64,000 bases of DNA from Herbaspirillum sp. 3R11 (GCF_004563925.1 NZ_SPNJ01000001.1:496001-560000); one strand, 5' to 3'; positions 27,006-36,488 are shown, numbered from the stretch's first letter. Program-made: numbers and translations. The notes: generated by a model from the letters alone, not told the origin.

Positions 27006-28388
27006 CTAGCGAATGCCGATATGGCCGATTAACGGGAGATGGATGCCGCGCACCAGGTCGTCTTCGCAGCGTACGCGGCGCTGACCCAGTTCGTACAGCA
27101 AGGCAAGGCAGAAGCCCAGCGCCAGTCCCACCAGGATGCTGGCGGCGATGTTCTGCAGCAGCAGCGGCTTGGAGTGCGAACTCGGCACTTCGGCCACCCG
27201 CAGCACGGTCAGATCGAAGGTGTTGATGTTGCTGGCCATCAGGATTTCATCGTACTTCGCCAGTGCGGTGTTAAAGACGCGCTCGACGCTGTCGAGCTGG
27301 CGCTGGTAGGAGGTGATGGTGTCGCGGTGCTTTTTCTGTTCCAGCAGTTTGTCGCGCTGGGTGTCAACTTCCTTCCTCAACGCTTCTTCCTGCATGGCCA
27401 GGCGGCGCGCATCGATCTGTTGCGCGTCGAGCGAGCTGCGTGCTTCGCGTGTGATGCGGGTGGCGATATCGTCGCGTTCACTGATCAGCGCCAGCGTCTT
27501 CGGATGGCGCGGACCCAGCACATCCTGGATGTCGGACAGGCGCTTGTTGACGTCGGTGAGCTTGGATTTCAGGTCGTTGATGTTGGGGCGCTGAGCAACT
27601 TCAGGCAATTCGTCGATGCGCAGGCCGCCGCGGACCAGGCTGTCGGTGGCGTTCTTGCGTGCCTGAGCTTCCTGCTGCTGGTTCTGGACCGTGATCAGCG
27701 AAGTCATGAGGTCGCCGAGCTGGCGCGACTGCAGGTCGTTGCGCTCGTTCGGATCGAGGATGCCGACGTCCTGCTGGTACTTGGTCAGTTTTTCCTGGAT
27801 CGAATCGGCTTCCTTGCGCAGGTGTTCGAGCTGGGCGTTGTATTGCTCGCGGCGCGCACGCGCCGAGGCCGAGGAAATCTGCTGGTTGAGATCGATATAG
27901 GCGCGCACCACGGCGTTGGCCAGGTCGCGCGCCTGTTCCGGCGCGCCGGCGGCGTATTCGACTTCAATCACGCGGCTGGAGCGACGCGTGACCACCAGGG
28001 TCTGGTCGTTGATGCGTTTGATCAGTTGCGAATGGGCGCGCGCTTCGCCCTGGCGCTCGACCGATTCGCGATAGGCGGCGGTGCGCTCCAGGTCCAGCGA
28101 GTCGATGACTTTCTCTGCCACGGCCTGGCTCTTGATCATGTCGAGCTGGGTCTGCATGTAGCTCTCGTCCATCATTGGCGAGAACAGGCGGCCATTGATC
28201 GGGTCGTTGCCCTTGTAGTCAAGGAACACGTCGGACGACGCGGTATAAGTCTTCGGCAGCAACAGGGTGACGACGATAGTGACCGCCATGGTCGCCATCA
28301 GCGTTTTGAAAATGGTGCCGCGCCGCGCCGAGATCATCGACGCCAGCTGTTTGGACGATAAGCCGGTTTCGGGAGCCTGAAGGTTCAC
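27006..28388 (-). CDS. epsF: Chain-length determinant protein, EpsF/Wzz-like
   Basis: 460-residue inner-membrane protein of the polysaccharide co-polymerase family. A transmembrane helix at about 28-46 (LMATMAVTIVVTLLLP) and another near the end (AASILVGLALGFCLALLYEL) flank a long periplasmic coiled-coil region (about 170-380, rich in Gln, Arg, Glu). The Pro-rich segment before TM2 (VAEVPSSHSKPLLL) fits the family. It sets polymer length with EpsG. It follows epsE by 20 bp and precedes epsG by 18. Confidence 0.92.
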   Translation of the reverse strand: MNLQAPETGLSSKQLASMISARRGTIFKTLMATMAVTIVVTLLLPKTYTASSDVFLDYKGNDPINGRLFSPMMDESYMQTQLDMIKSQAVAEKVIDSLDLERTAAYRESVERQGEARAHSQLIKRINDQTLVVTRRSSRVIEVEYAAGAPEQARDLANAVVRAYIDLNQQISSASARARREQYNAQLEHLRKEADSIQEKLTKYQQDVGILDPNERNDLQSRQLGDLMTSLITVQNQQQEAQARKNATDSLVRGGLRIDELPEVAQRPNINDLKSKLTDVNKRLSDIQDVLGPRHPKTLALISERDDIATRITREARSSLDAQQIDARRLAMQEEALRKEVDTQRDKLLEQKKHRDTITSYQRQLDSVERVFNTALAKYDEILMASNINTFDLTVLRVAEVPSSHSKPLLLQNIAASILVGLALGFCLALLYELGQRRVRCEDDLVRGIHLPLIGHIGIR

Positions 28389-28408
28389 GCTATAGCCTTG
28401 ATGTTTGT

Positions 28409-29308
28409 TCAGAATAGACTTTCATTGACGTACACGACGTCGCCGGGCAAGACCGGGTCCGTCAATTTTGCCTTGATTTCCTGGACACCCTTTTCAGGCA
28501 TTTCCCTATTGATATAGATGCGCCGTTGTGAGGCGCGCTGCGTCATGCCGCCACCCATCGAAATCGCGCGCATGACGTTCATGTCCTGTTCCATCGGATA
28601 GGAACCCGGGCGATTGACTTCGCCGTGGATGTAGAAGAGTTTCTTCTTGTTGACGTAGACGACGTCGCCGGCGTTGAGCTCGACGTCGAGAGGGGTGCGT
28701 TCGGTGGCGCTGGTTTCGCCCAGCAGAATAGGGATGCGGACGTCGCTTTCCGAGCTACTGCCTGATTTATCGTTTTTCCTGCGCAGCAGCGTCACGGTCT
28801 GATCGGCCTGCACGGTGAGGCCGCCGGCGGTGGCCAGCAACTCCAGCACGCTCATGTGGCCGGGAATCGGATAGCGGCCCGGACGGCTGACTTCGCCCAG
28901 CACCGACACCATCTGACTGCGCAGTTGGACGACTTCAACCGAAACTTCGGGATTCTTGAGGTACTGCCCCTTGCGCAGGCCGTCCGCGACCTTGGCGGAG
29001 ATTTCGCTGGTGGTCAGGCCATTGACGTCGACACCGCCGATCAGCGGCAGCGTCAGGAAGCCTTTGTCGTTGACGCCGACTTCCGCGGACAGATCTGGTT
29101 GGCCAAACACGGTCACACGCAGCACGTCGCCGGAACCGACGCGGGTATTCGTTACAGTGGAAGAGGGAAGCGCCAGTGTCGACAGGGTGCCGGGCGGCGC
29201 GGACATCAGTTCACCGGTCTTGGTCGGATCGGTCGGCACCTGCGCCAGAGCGGAGAAGCTCGTCAGGAGGGCAATGATGGTGACAATGAATAAAGCGAAT
29301 CGGCGCAA
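28409..29308 (-). CDS. epsE: Polysaccharide export protein, EpsE/Wza-like
   Basis: 299 residues: signal peptide (LRRFALFIVTIIALLTSFSALAQ), the polysaccharide export domain starting GSGDVLRVTVFGQPDLS and KGFLTLPLIGGVDVNGLT, then two SLBB-type repeats (VSVLGEVSRPGRYPI and FYIHGEVNRPGSYPM). It should form the periplasmic/outer-membrane export channel. The frame is open to an ATG at 29389, but TTG at 29306-29308 has GGGAG six bases upstream and puts the signal peptide at the true N-terminus. No lipobox Cys is present, unlike classic Wza. First gene of the long eps operon. Confidence 0.9.
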   Translation of the reverse strand: MRRFALFIVTIIALLTSFSALAQVPTDPTKTGELMSAPPGTLSTLALPSSTVTNTRVGSGDVLRVTVFGQPDLSAEVGVNDKGFLTLPLIGGVDVNGLTTSEISAKVADGLRKGQYLKNPEVSVEVVQLRSQMVSVLGEVSRPGRYPIPGHMSVLELLATAGGLTVQADQTVTLLRRKNDKSGSSSESDVRIPILLGETSATERTPLDVELNAGDVVYVNKKKLFYIHGEVNRPGSYPMEQDMNVMRAISMGGGMTQRASQRRIYINREMPEKGVQEIKAKLTDPVLPGDVVYVNESLF

Positions 29309-29421
29309 ACTTAACTCCCGTGACTGATTACAAAACGATTGCTTGTGCGGCACAGGAATGCGCCGGCAATAAACGTGAATCAGAGGCAAAAGTTTTGTAA
29401 ATATGACAACTTAAGCTGTGC

Positions 29422-29449
29422 ATATTAATCGAAAACAGGCTCATTTCAA
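29422..29449 (-). promoter_or_regulatory. Sigma-70 promoter of the eps operon
   Basis: On the minus strand, TTGAAA (29444-29449) and TAATAT (29422-29427) are separated by 16 bp. This lies about 115 bp before the epsE TTG start and is the best match in the gap. The wider gap 29309-29791 is AT-rich and also has an AGGTAA/TTACCT hairpin with a T-rich tail at 29515-29537 on the plus strand; no further gene is seen there. Confidence 0.6.
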
Positions 29450-29791
29450 AAAAATTCTAATTGCGCCTACAAATCTTTGCAATTTGAGTCTTCATTGCAA
29501 TAAATGTTTCTGCTAGGTAATTTTACCTGTTTTTATCTTTGCCGATGGATCGTTCCGATGCACGGAAGTTCTTTCAATTGCAGCGATATGGCGTTGCAAC
29601 TCCGGGTGTGGGGCCAGTTAAGCATAGATATTGCGCGATATCAATTCAATGTTGCAGCTTTATAACGTGCCGGACGGTTGGTGCAGCAGTGCAAAAGAGA
29701 ATCCCTGGACAGTCCCGCCGGAATCGCGCTCCGAAAAACCGTTTTTGCGATTTCGTCTATGCTTGGCGCATTGTCTTTTGTCCTTTACACC

Positions 29792-30829
29792 ATGTCAGCT
29801 GCCACCGCGATTTCTTCTTCGTCCTCCCTGCGCATCAGCGTGCTCGACCAGGCCCCGGTTTCCGAGGGCATGAGCAGCGCGCAGGCGCTCCGCAATTCGC
29901 TGGACCTGGCCGTGTTGGCCGACCGTCTCGGTTATTACCGCTACTGGGTCGCTGAACACCACGGCACCCAGTCGCTGGCCTGCGCCAGCCCGGAAGTGCT
30001 GATCGGGCCGATCGCCGCCGCCACGTCGCGCTTGCGCGTGGGCAGCGGCGGCGTGATGCTGCCGCATTACAGTCCGCTCAAGGTAGCGGAATCCTTCAGC
30101 ATGCTGAGCGGACTGTATCCGGACCGCATCGACCTGGGACTGGGGCGAGCGCCCGGCAGTGATTCACTGACGGCGTCGGCGCTGCAGCGCGACCGGCGTC
30201 AGCGCCCGCAGGACGATTTTCCCGAACAATTGAATGAGTTGCTGGCCTACTTGTGGGGCGAGTTGCCGGACGATCATCCGTTCGCGCGTTTGCCGCCGAT
30301 GCCGGGCAGTCCCGAACTGATTCAACCGTGGATGCTCGGGTCCTCGCCGCAGAGTGGCATTTGGGCAGCTGAACTGGGCATGCCTTATATGTTTGCCGAC
30401 TTCATCCAGGCGGCGGGTGAAACCGTCGCGGCGCGTTACCGGCGCGACTTCGTGCCGTCGCCGCACTGGGCGGAAGCACGTCAGGGGGTGGCTTTGCAGG
30501 TGATTTGTGCCGAGACCGATGAAGAAGCGAAGTTGCTGGCGACCAGTTACGGTATGCGCCTGATTCACATGCACAGCGGCCGCCGTCTGGACAAGATTCC
30601 TTCGGTGGAGACCGCGTTGCGTTTCTTCGAAGAACATGACCTGCCGTCGTCGACCTTGCCGTCGGGACGCCGCGCCGTGATCGGTTCACCGGCGCGGGTG
30701 CGCGAGCAGATCGAGGCGCTGGCGCAGGCCTACGGTGCGGATGAAGTCATGATCGTCAGCATCATTTACGATCATGAAGCGCGCAAGCGTTCGTATGAGC
30801 TGATTGCGCGGGAGTTTGCGCTGGTTTGA
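29792..30829 (+). CDS. LLM-class flavin-dependent oxidoreductase
   Basis: Bacterial luciferase-like monooxygenase/oxidoreductase of 345 residues, expected to use reduced FMN. It starts ISVLDQAPVSEGMSSAQALRNSL and has the family segments YYRYWVAEHHGTQSLACASPEVLIG, VGSGGVMLPHYSPLKVAESF and the glycine-rich DLGLGRAPGSD. Its substrate is not predictable. The frame is open upstream (an ATG at 29678), but the ATG at 29792 matches the family N-terminus; there is no strong Shine-Dalgarno. It stands alone between the eps operon and glycerate kinase. Confidence 0.88.
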   Translation: MSAATAISSSSSLRISVLDQAPVSEGMSSAQALRNSLDLAVLADRLGYYRYWVAEHHGTQSLACASPEVLIGPIAAATSRLRVGSGGVMLPHYSPLKVAESFSMLSGLYPDRIDLGLGRAPGSDSLTASALQRDRRQRPQDDFPEQLNELLAYLWGELPDDHPFARLPPMPGSPELIQPWMLGSSPQSGIWAAELGMPYMFADFIQAAGETVAARYRRDFVPSPHWAEARQGVALQVICAETDEEAKLLATSYGMRLIHMHSGRRLDKIPSVETALRFFEEHDLPSSTLPSGRRAVIGSPARVREQIEALAQAYGADEVMIVSIIYDHEARKRSYELIAREFALV

Positions 30830-30970
30830 TCGTCGAAGCTGGGATGCGTGAAAATGCATCCACTTTTATCAATCCAATAAATTCGTTAAGAATCAATTGG
30901 ATAGCAAGAACTCCTCAAGGTTATCCACAAAGTTACCCCCAATTTCTGTGAGTAACTTCTCCTCTTTAGA

Positions 30971-32113
30971 TTAGCGTCCGGACAGCCATAGCCGCGTCAT
31001 CTGTTCGGCGCTGTCCTTGAGCAATCCGGCGGCATCTGCGATGGCCTTGTCCAGCGTAGTCGGTCCGAACGTGATCGAGAAGCAGCCCGAGAAGCTGGTC
31101 TGCAATTCTCCCAGGGCTGAGCGATCGACGCCGCCGGAAAGCAGCGAAGTCTGCACGCCCGCCTGGCGCGCGCGCTGGGCCGCGATGAAGGGCGCCTTGC
31201 CGTGCAGCGTCTGGACGTCGCTGCGGCCTTCGCCTGTGATCAGCCAGTCGGCGTCCTCGAGCGCCGTATCTAGTCCGATGTAGTCCGCCACCGTTTGCGC
31301 TCCGGACTGGAATTCGGCGCCGAGCATCAGCAAGGCATATCCCAATCCACCCGCCGCACCGGCTCCCGGCAAGTTGGCCGCGCTGCGGCCGCTGGCTTGT
31401 TCGAACAGGCCGGCGAAATGACCGAGCAGGGCGTCGAGCGGCTTGACCTGGTCGGCAGTCACGCCTTTTTGCGGGCCGAAAATCGCGGTCGCGCCCTTGT
31501 CGCCGCACAGGGGATTGTCGACGTCGGACATGGCGACGATGTGAATATCCTGCAGACGCGGATCGAGACCGGCAACTTCCACACGTGCCAGCTTTGCGAG
31601 TTGTGATGGTACCGGCTCCAGTTCCTTGCCGTCGGCGTCGTAAAGCTTCAGGCCCAGCGCGACCAGCATGCCGATACCGCCGTCGTTGGTGCTGCTGCCG
31701 CCCAACGCGATCAGGAAGCGCCGCGCGCCACTGTCAAGCAAGGCCAGCAGGGCGTCGCCGATACCGAGCGTAGAGCGGTTTTCGACCGCGACTGCGGTGC
31801 CGACGGGGTCGGTCAGGCCGACGATTTCGGCGGATTCAATAACGGCGCTGCCATCGGTGAGGATACCGGCGGCGGCGTCGCGCAATGTGCCTGCCGCGCC
31901 GCGCACTTGCAGCCGACGGACTTCGCCGCCGGCGTGCAGCAGTGCATCGAGCGTGCCTTCGCCACCGTCGGCGATCGGGCACAGACGGACGATTGCAGAG
32001 GGCGCAGCAGCGTGTACGCCGGCGCCGATGGCTTCGGCAACTTCCTGCGCGCTCAGCGAGCCTTTGAAAGAATCGGGGGCAATGACAACAACGGGGGCGG
32101 AAGCGATGGTCAT
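30971..32113 (-). CDS. Glycerate kinase (GarK/GlxK family)
   Basis: Cytosolic kinase that phosphorylates glycerate with ATP, linking glyoxylate or glucarate breakdown to glycolysis. The 380-residue protein begins VVVIAPDSFKGSLSAQEVAEAI and has PIADGGEGTLDALLHAGG and LIALGGSSTNDGGIGMLVALG, the diagnostic glycine-rich segments of this family. Full length. It stands alone; the convergent LLM gene ends 141 bp away, with a small GGATGC/GCATCC stem (30842-30861) between them. Confidence 0.92.
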   Translation of the reverse strand: MTIASAPVVVIAPDSFKGSLSAQEVAEAIGAGVHAAAPSAIVRLCPIADGGEGTLDALLHAGGEVRRLQVRGAAGTLRDAAAGILTDGSAVIESAEIVGLTDPVGTAVAVENRSTLGIGDALLALLDSGARRFLIALGGSSTNDGGIGMLVALGLKLYDADGKELEPVPSQLAKLARVEVAGLDPRLQDIHIVAMSDVDNPLCGDKGATAIFGPQKGVTADQVKPLDALLGHFAGLFEQASGRSAANLPGAGAAGGLGYALLMLGAEFQSGAQTVADYIGLDTALEDADWLITGEGRSDVQTLHGKAPFIAAQRARQAGVQTSLLSGGVDRSALGELQTSFSGCFSITFGPTTLDKAIADAAGLLKDSAEQMTRLWLSGR

Positions 32114-32381
32114 GAAAGCTTTTTCGGTGGTGGGAGGTTGGCAAGGCGGCGGACGTGTTGAGTGCTGCGGCGCGGGCTTGCGTGTCTCCTGGAATGATCG
32201 GTTATTGTTTTATTGTTGAGCTGGTAGCCATCCCGACGGATGAACTGCAGATCTGCACAGATTATATAAGCAAGCGCACCTGTTTCTCGCAGGTACACGA
32301 GGTAACAAAAGGTAATGGCGCTAGCGCGGTGGTGGTGGGCAGCGCATGATGAGTTTGGAATATTCCCGGCAGGAGGGCATC

Positions 32382-32573
32382 ATGAAACGTTTGCTATGGA
32401 TCATCCCGGCGTTGCTGCTGGGCGGTTGCGTGGCGGTTCCCTACGATCCTTATCCTTATTACGGCTACGCGCAACCCGCACCGGTCTATGTCGTTCCTTC
32501 CGCATCGGTGTATTACGGTTACGGTGGCGGTTATCGCGGCGGCTGGGGTGGTCGCGGGCGCTGGCGTCATTGA
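32382..32573 (+). CDS. Small Tyr/Gly-rich lipoprotein
   Basis: 63 residues: a lipoprotein signal peptide MKRLLWIIPALLLGGC with lipobox LLGGC (Cys16), followed by a Tyr/Pro-rich stretch and a Gly/Arg-rich tail ending RGRWRH. A strong AGGAGG (32371-32376) lies before the ATG. Similar short Tyr/Gly-rich lipoproteins are common in betaproteobacteria and have no known function. An upstream in-frame ATG at 32346 is unlikely given the clear Shine-Dalgarno and signal peptide. Confidence 0.75.
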   Translation: MKRLLWIIPALLLGGCVAVPYDPYPYYGYAQPAPVYVVPSASVYYGYGGGYRGGWGGRGRWRH

Positions 32574-32711
32574 GGACGGTTTCCAGACCCGGCCGGTTTG
32601 CATTCTGCGATTCAAGGCAGTAGCATTGCGGATCGTTGATCCGGGCTGATGCGCCGCATCAGGTATGATGAGCGCTGAAAAATTAGACGCTATTCGTTGT
32701 TGCTGCATGGT

Positions 32712-33533
32712 ATGGCGATTTTTACGACACTTTCCCGAACCTCTCCCAAAACGCGCACTCGCAACAGAACCATCGTCGGCGTCAGCCTGTCGGTTCTGAT
32801 TCATGTGCTGCTGTTTTTTGTTTTGCGGCCCAGCCTGCAAAAAATCGAACCACAGGCACGTTCTTCCAATGAACCGCTTGAGGTGACGTTCGTCCAGACT
32901 CCGTCGAAGCCGGCTGTCAAACAACCTGAGCCGCCTCAACAAGCCAAGCCAGTCAAAAGGCCGACTCCGCAGCCCAGGCAGATTGCACGCGCCAAACCAA
33001 GTTCGTCTGCGCCGAGGCGGCAAGCGCTGCCCCTTTCCAATTCGCCGACCGCCATCACCCAGGCACCGCCGGAAATGGACATGTCCACCATGCTCAATGC
33101 CGCACGCGAACGCCGTCGCTCCAGCGAAGATTCAGCCGCGCGCGAGAACGCCGCTGCGCGCGCCGCAGAGCAGGGCCCGTCGGCCAACGAGATTGCCCAG
33201 GCGAATATTGACTTCCAGGCGCGCAAAGCGAGCGGACCGAGCAACGGGATGTTTGAAATCGTCAGCAAGGGGCCGCGCATTTCCCAGTATCTGTTCTATG
33301 GCTGGACCAGAGATGCACGCAACAAATCGCGGCGCACCATTACTGTGGATGCCGGTTTGAACGGCGACATGGACAAAGCGATCGTGGACAGCATGATCGC
33401 CATCATCCGGCAAAATGTGACCGGCGACTTTACCTTTGACTCCCAACGGCTGGGCCGGGTCGTCACTTTGTCTGCCAGGGTGCAGGACAACGCCGGCTTG
33501 CAGGCTTTCCTGCTGCGCGAATTCTTCGGCTGA
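32712..33533 (+). CDS. TonB-like membrane-anchored protein of unknown function
   Basis: 273 residues with one N-terminal transmembrane helix (TIVGVSLSVLIHVLLFFVL), then a Pro/Lys/Gln-rich stretch, an Ala/Arg/Glu-rich helical part and a C-terminal domain (about 180-273). This single-helix anchor with a Pro-rich spacer and a small end domain is TonB-like, but I see no clear TonB signature, so the family is uncertain. The ATG at 32712 is chosen over a TTG at 32697. It lies 200 bp before iscR with no obvious link to it. Confidence 0.7.
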   Translation: MAIFTTLSRTSPKTRTRNRTIVGVSLSVLIHVLLFFVLRPSLQKIEPQARSSNEPLEVTFVQTPSKPAVKQPEPPQQAKPVKRPTPQPRQIARAKPSSSAPRRQALPLSNSPTAITQAPPEMDMSTMLNAARERRRSSEDSAARENAAARAAEQGPSANEIAQANIDFQARKASGPSNGMFEIVSKGPRISQYLFYGWTRDARNKSRRTITVDAGLNGDMDKAIVDSMIAIIRQNVTGDFTFDSQRLGRVVTLSARVQDNAGLQAFLLREFFG

Positions 33534-33643
33534 TTTTCGCCTTATTTCTACCTTTTCGTACGGGTAAAGTCCTTTGCCCGCATGCCTTCCCGCCCTTTGA
33601 TTCATAGTGCTTGTCCATGGCGGGGAAGGGTGTTTTGCAGTAC

Positions 33644-33692
33644 CTGACAAGATTACTCAAGTTTGTTATACTTGACCTAAATATTCGGGAAT
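33644..33692 (+). promoter_or_regulatory. iscR promoter with an IscR type 1 site
   Basis: CTGACA (33644-33649) and TATACT (33667-33672) with a 17-bp spacer form a good sigma-70 promoter. The bases 33668-33692 read ATACTTGACC, then TAAAT, then ATTCGGGAAT, which closely fits the type 1 site of [2Fe-2S]-IscR. It overlaps the -10 and start point, so repression of the isc operon when Fe-S clusters are plentiful is expected. Confidence 0.8.
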
Positions 33693-33733
33693 TCAGGGAG
33701 TGGGACTGAAAACTGTTCTGGAGTCGAGAGTTC

Positions 33734-34237
33734 ATGCGATTAACTACTAAAGGCCGTTTTGCGGTGACAGCAATGATTGACCTGGCGTTGCGCCAGGGCA
33801 ATGGTCCCGTCACGTTGTCCGCCATCAGCGAGAGACAGGAAATTTCTTTATCATATCTCGAGCAGTTGTTCGGCAAATTGCGGCGTCACCAGATCGTCGA
33901 GTCCGTGCGCGGACCTGGCGGCGGCTATAACCTGGCGCGCAAAGCGGCGGACGTATCCGTCGCCGACATCATCATCGCGGTCGACGAGCCTCTGGATGCA
34001 ACCCAATGCGGCGGCAAGGAAAATTGCCACAGCGTGACCCATCCCGGCGGTACCCGTTGCATGACGCACGACCTGTGGTCGACGCTGAATGAAAAAATGG
34101 TCGAATATCTTGACTCGGTCTCCCTGCAAGACCTGGTCAATCAGCAGCACACCAAAGAACAGAAGCACCCGGAACACAGAAACCTCGGTACCGAACAAAG
34201 CGTGGTTGTCATGCACCGCCCTCACGCAGCGGTTTGA
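33734..34237 (+). CDS. iscR: Fe-S cluster assembly regulator IscR
   Basis: Rrf2-family repressor of 167 residues; senses cluster supply through a [2Fe-2S] cluster and controls the isc operon that follows. The winged helix is at the N-terminus (MRLTTKGRFAVTAMIDLAL), followed by LSYLEQLFGKLRRHQIVESV and RGPGGGYNLAR. Cluster ligand candidates are Cys92, Cys98 and Cys109 and His112 in ATQCGGKENC and later GGTRCMTH. The Cys98-Cys109 loop is five residues longer than the C92-C98-C104 spacing of E. coli IscR. It has its own IscR-type site upstream. Confidence 0.95.
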   Translation: MRLTTKGRFAVTAMIDLALRQGNGPVTLSAISERQEISLSYLEQLFGKLRRHQIVESVRGPGGGYNLARKAADVSVADIIIAVDEPLDATQCGGKENCHSVTHPGGTRCMTHDLWSTLNEKMVEYLDSVSLQDLVNQQHTKEQKHPEHRNLGTEQSVVVMHRPHAAV

Positions 34238-34252
34238 TTGGAGCTAGAACAA

Positions 34253-35506
34253 ATGAACGCACCTCTGGAAAAAAGCCTGTTGGACACCCTCAAGGCACCG
34301 CATTTTCCAATTTACCTGGATTATTCGGCAACGACGCCGGTCGACCCGCGCGTAGCGGACAAGATGATTCCGTATCTGCGCGAGCAGTTCGGCAATCCTG
34401 CGTCGCGCAGCCACATGTACGGCTGGACGGCGGAGAAGGCCGTGGAAGACGCACGCGAAGAAGTCGCCAAGCTGGTCAACGCGGATTCGCGCGAAATCAT
34501 CTGGACTTCCGGCGCAACCGAAAGCAACAACCTGGCAATCAAGGGTGCGGCACAGTTCTACAAGACCAAGGGCAAGCACATCATCACGGTCAAGACCGAG
34601 CACAAGGCTGTGCTGGATACCTTCCGTGAACTCGAGCGTCAAGGTTTCGAGGCGACTTATCTGCAGCCGCAAGATAATGGTCTGGTGACGGTCGAGCAAA
34701 TCGCCGCAGCCGTGCGTCCCGACACCATCCTGATCTCGGTCATGCTGGTCAACAATGAAATCGGCGTGATCCAGCCGGTGCCGGAAATCGGCGAATTCTG
34801 CCGCTCCAAGGGCATCATTTTCCATTGCGACGCTGCGCAGGCAACCGGCAAGGTCGCGATCGATCTGGAAAGCTGGAAAGTCGATCTGATGAGCTTCTCG
34901 GCCCACAAGACTTACGGTCCCAAGGGCATCGGCGCGCTGTACGTCCGTCGCAAGCCGCGCGTGCGCATTGAAGCGCAGATCCACGGCGGCGGTCATGAGC
35001 GCGGTTTGCGTTCCGGTACGCTGGCAACCCACCAGATCGTCGGCATGGGCGAAGCTTTCCGCATCGCCCGCGAAGAAATGGAAACCGAACTGGCCCACAT
35101 CCGCGCCATGCGCGATCGCCTGGCCAAGGGCTTGCAAGAGATCGAAGAAACTTACATCAACGGCGACATGGAACATCGTGTGCCGCACAACCTGAACGTC
35201 AGCTTCAACTACGTCGAAGGCGAATCCCTGATCATGGCGATCAAGGACATCGCGGTGTCGTCCGGCTCGGCTTGCACCTCGGCCAGCCTGGAACCGTCGT
35301 ACGTGCTGCGCGCCCTGGGCCGCAGCGACGAACTGGCGCACAGCTCGATCCGCTTCACCATCGGCCGTTTCACGACCGAAGAAGACATCGACTTCACGAT
35401 TGACCTGATCAAGAGCAAGGTCGGCAAGCTGCGCGAACTGTCGCCGCTGTGGGATATGTACAAGGACGGGATCGACATCAGCACGATCCAATGGGCTGCA
35501 CACTAA
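34253..35506 (+). CDS. iscS: Cysteine desulfurase IscS
   Basis: PLP enzyme that takes sulfur from cysteine and passes it to IscU. The 417 residues include [14 protein letters not shown] at the N-terminus, [14 protein letters not shown], the PLP Lys in [11 protein letters not shown], and the mobile active-site Cys in [17 protein letters not shown]. It is about a dozen residues longer at the N-terminus than E. coli IscS. The ATG at 34253 has GGAG upstream and lies 15 bp after the iscR stop. Confidence 0.97.
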   Translation: MNAPLEKSLLDTLKAPHFPIYLDYSATTPVDPRVADKMIPYLREQFGNPASRSHMYGWTAEKAVEDAREEVAKLVNADSREIIWTSGATESNNLAIKGAAQFYKTKGKHIITVKTEHKAVLDTFRELERQGFEATYLQPQDNGLVTVEQIAAAVRPDTILISVMLVNNEIGVIQPVPEIGEFCRSKGIIFHCDAAQATGKVAIDLESWKVDLMSFSAHKTYGPKGIGALYVRRKPRVRIEAQIHGGGHERGLRSGTLATHQIVGMGEAFRIAREEMETELAHIRAMRDRLAKGLQEIEETYINGDMEHRVPHNLNVSFNYVEGESLIMAIKDIAVSSGSACTSASLEPSYVLRALGRSDELAHSSIRFTIGRFTTEEDIDFTIDLIKSKVGKLRELSPLWDMYKDGIDISTIQWAAH

Positions 35507-35572
35507 ATATCGCGAAAATGAAAACCGCCCCCATATGAATGACAGGGGCGACCATCATCAAGGAGCATCAAA

Positions 35573-35977
35573 ATGTCTTACTCGGAAAAAGTACTCGATC
35601 ACTACGAAAACCCACGTAACGTCGGCGCGTTTGAAAAAGGCGACGAGACCGTAGGCACAGGTATGGTCGGCGCGCCCGCTTGCGGCGACGTCATGAAGTT
35701 GCAGATCAAGGTCGGCGCCGACGGCGTGATCCTGGACGCCAAGTTCAAAACCTATGGTTGCGGTTCGGCAATCGCTTCGTCGTCGCTGGTGACCGAATGG
35801 GTCAAGGGCAAGACGCTGGATCAGGCGCTGTCGATCAAGAACACCCAGATCGCCGAAGAACTGGCCTTGCCGCCGGTGAAGATTCACTGCTCGATCCTGG
35901 CGGAAGACGCCATCAAGGCGGCAGTGCAAGATTACAAGGCCAAGCACGGCAGCGTTGAACAAAAGGTTGCGGCCTAA
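35573..35977 (+). CDS. iscU: Fe-S cluster scaffold IscU
   Basis: Scaffold of 134 residues on which [2Fe-2S] clusters are built. The three conserved Cys appear in GAPACGDVM, YGCGSAIASSS and KIHCSILAEDAIK, and the chaperone-binding motif LPPVK, recognised by HscA, immediately precedes the third Cys. A strong AAGGAG lies before the ATG. The order iscS-iscU-iscA is standard. Confidence 0.98.
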   Translation: MSYSEKVLDHYENPRNVGAFEKGDETVGTGMVGAPACGDVMKLQIKVGADGVILDAKFKTYGCGSAIASSSLVTEWVKGKTLDQALSIKNTQIAEELALPPVKIHCSILAEDAIKAAVQDYKAKHGSVEQKVAA

Positions 35978-36019
35978 TTCAGGTTGCAGCAAACGAGAAG
36001 CACGCGAAGGGCAAGCATC

Positions 36020-36343
36020 ATGGCAATCACACTGACTGAAAAAGCTGCAAAGCACATCAGCCGCTATATGGAACGTCGCGGCAAAGGCCTCGGCCTGCGC
36101 CTTGGCGTGCGCACGACAGGTTGTTCCGGCCTGGCTTACAAGCTGGAATACGTGGACGAGGAAACACCCGAAGATCAGGTGTTCGAATCGCGCGGCATTC
36201 GCGTTTTTGTCGATCCGAAGAGCCTGCCGTACATTGACGGCACCGAACTCGACTTCGCCCGCGAAGGCCTCAACGAAGGCTTCAAGTTCCAGAATCCGAA
36301 CATGAAGGATGAGTGCGGCTGCGGTGAAAGCTTCCGTATCTGA
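36020..36343 (+). CDS. iscA: Iron-sulfur cluster assembly protein IscA
   Basis: A-type carrier of 107 residues that receives and transfers Fe-S clusters. Conserved Cys lie in [11 protein letters not shown] and in DECGCGESF at the C-terminus, the expected triad. [13 protein letters not shown] is the typical start, at the ATG 36020; an in-frame start at 35984 is unlikely. It is the last gene before a strong terminator at 36489-36524. Confidence 0.97.
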   Translation: MAITLTEKAAKHISRYMERRGKGLGLRLGVRTTGCSGLAYKLEYVDEETPEDQVFESRGIRVFVDPKSLPYIDGTELDFAREGLNEGFKFQNPNMKDECGCGESFRI

Positions 36344-36488
36344 CCTGCGTATTTTCCCAGGCGCCATGATGTTGATGTGCAGTGGCGTCTGCAGGAGCAT
36401 CTGAGCAACTCTGCGAGTTGAGGTGCAAATGCAAGATCGTGCTTAGCCAGAATAGTCGTAGCGATAGCCTCTGAAGCGTTGTTCTGCC

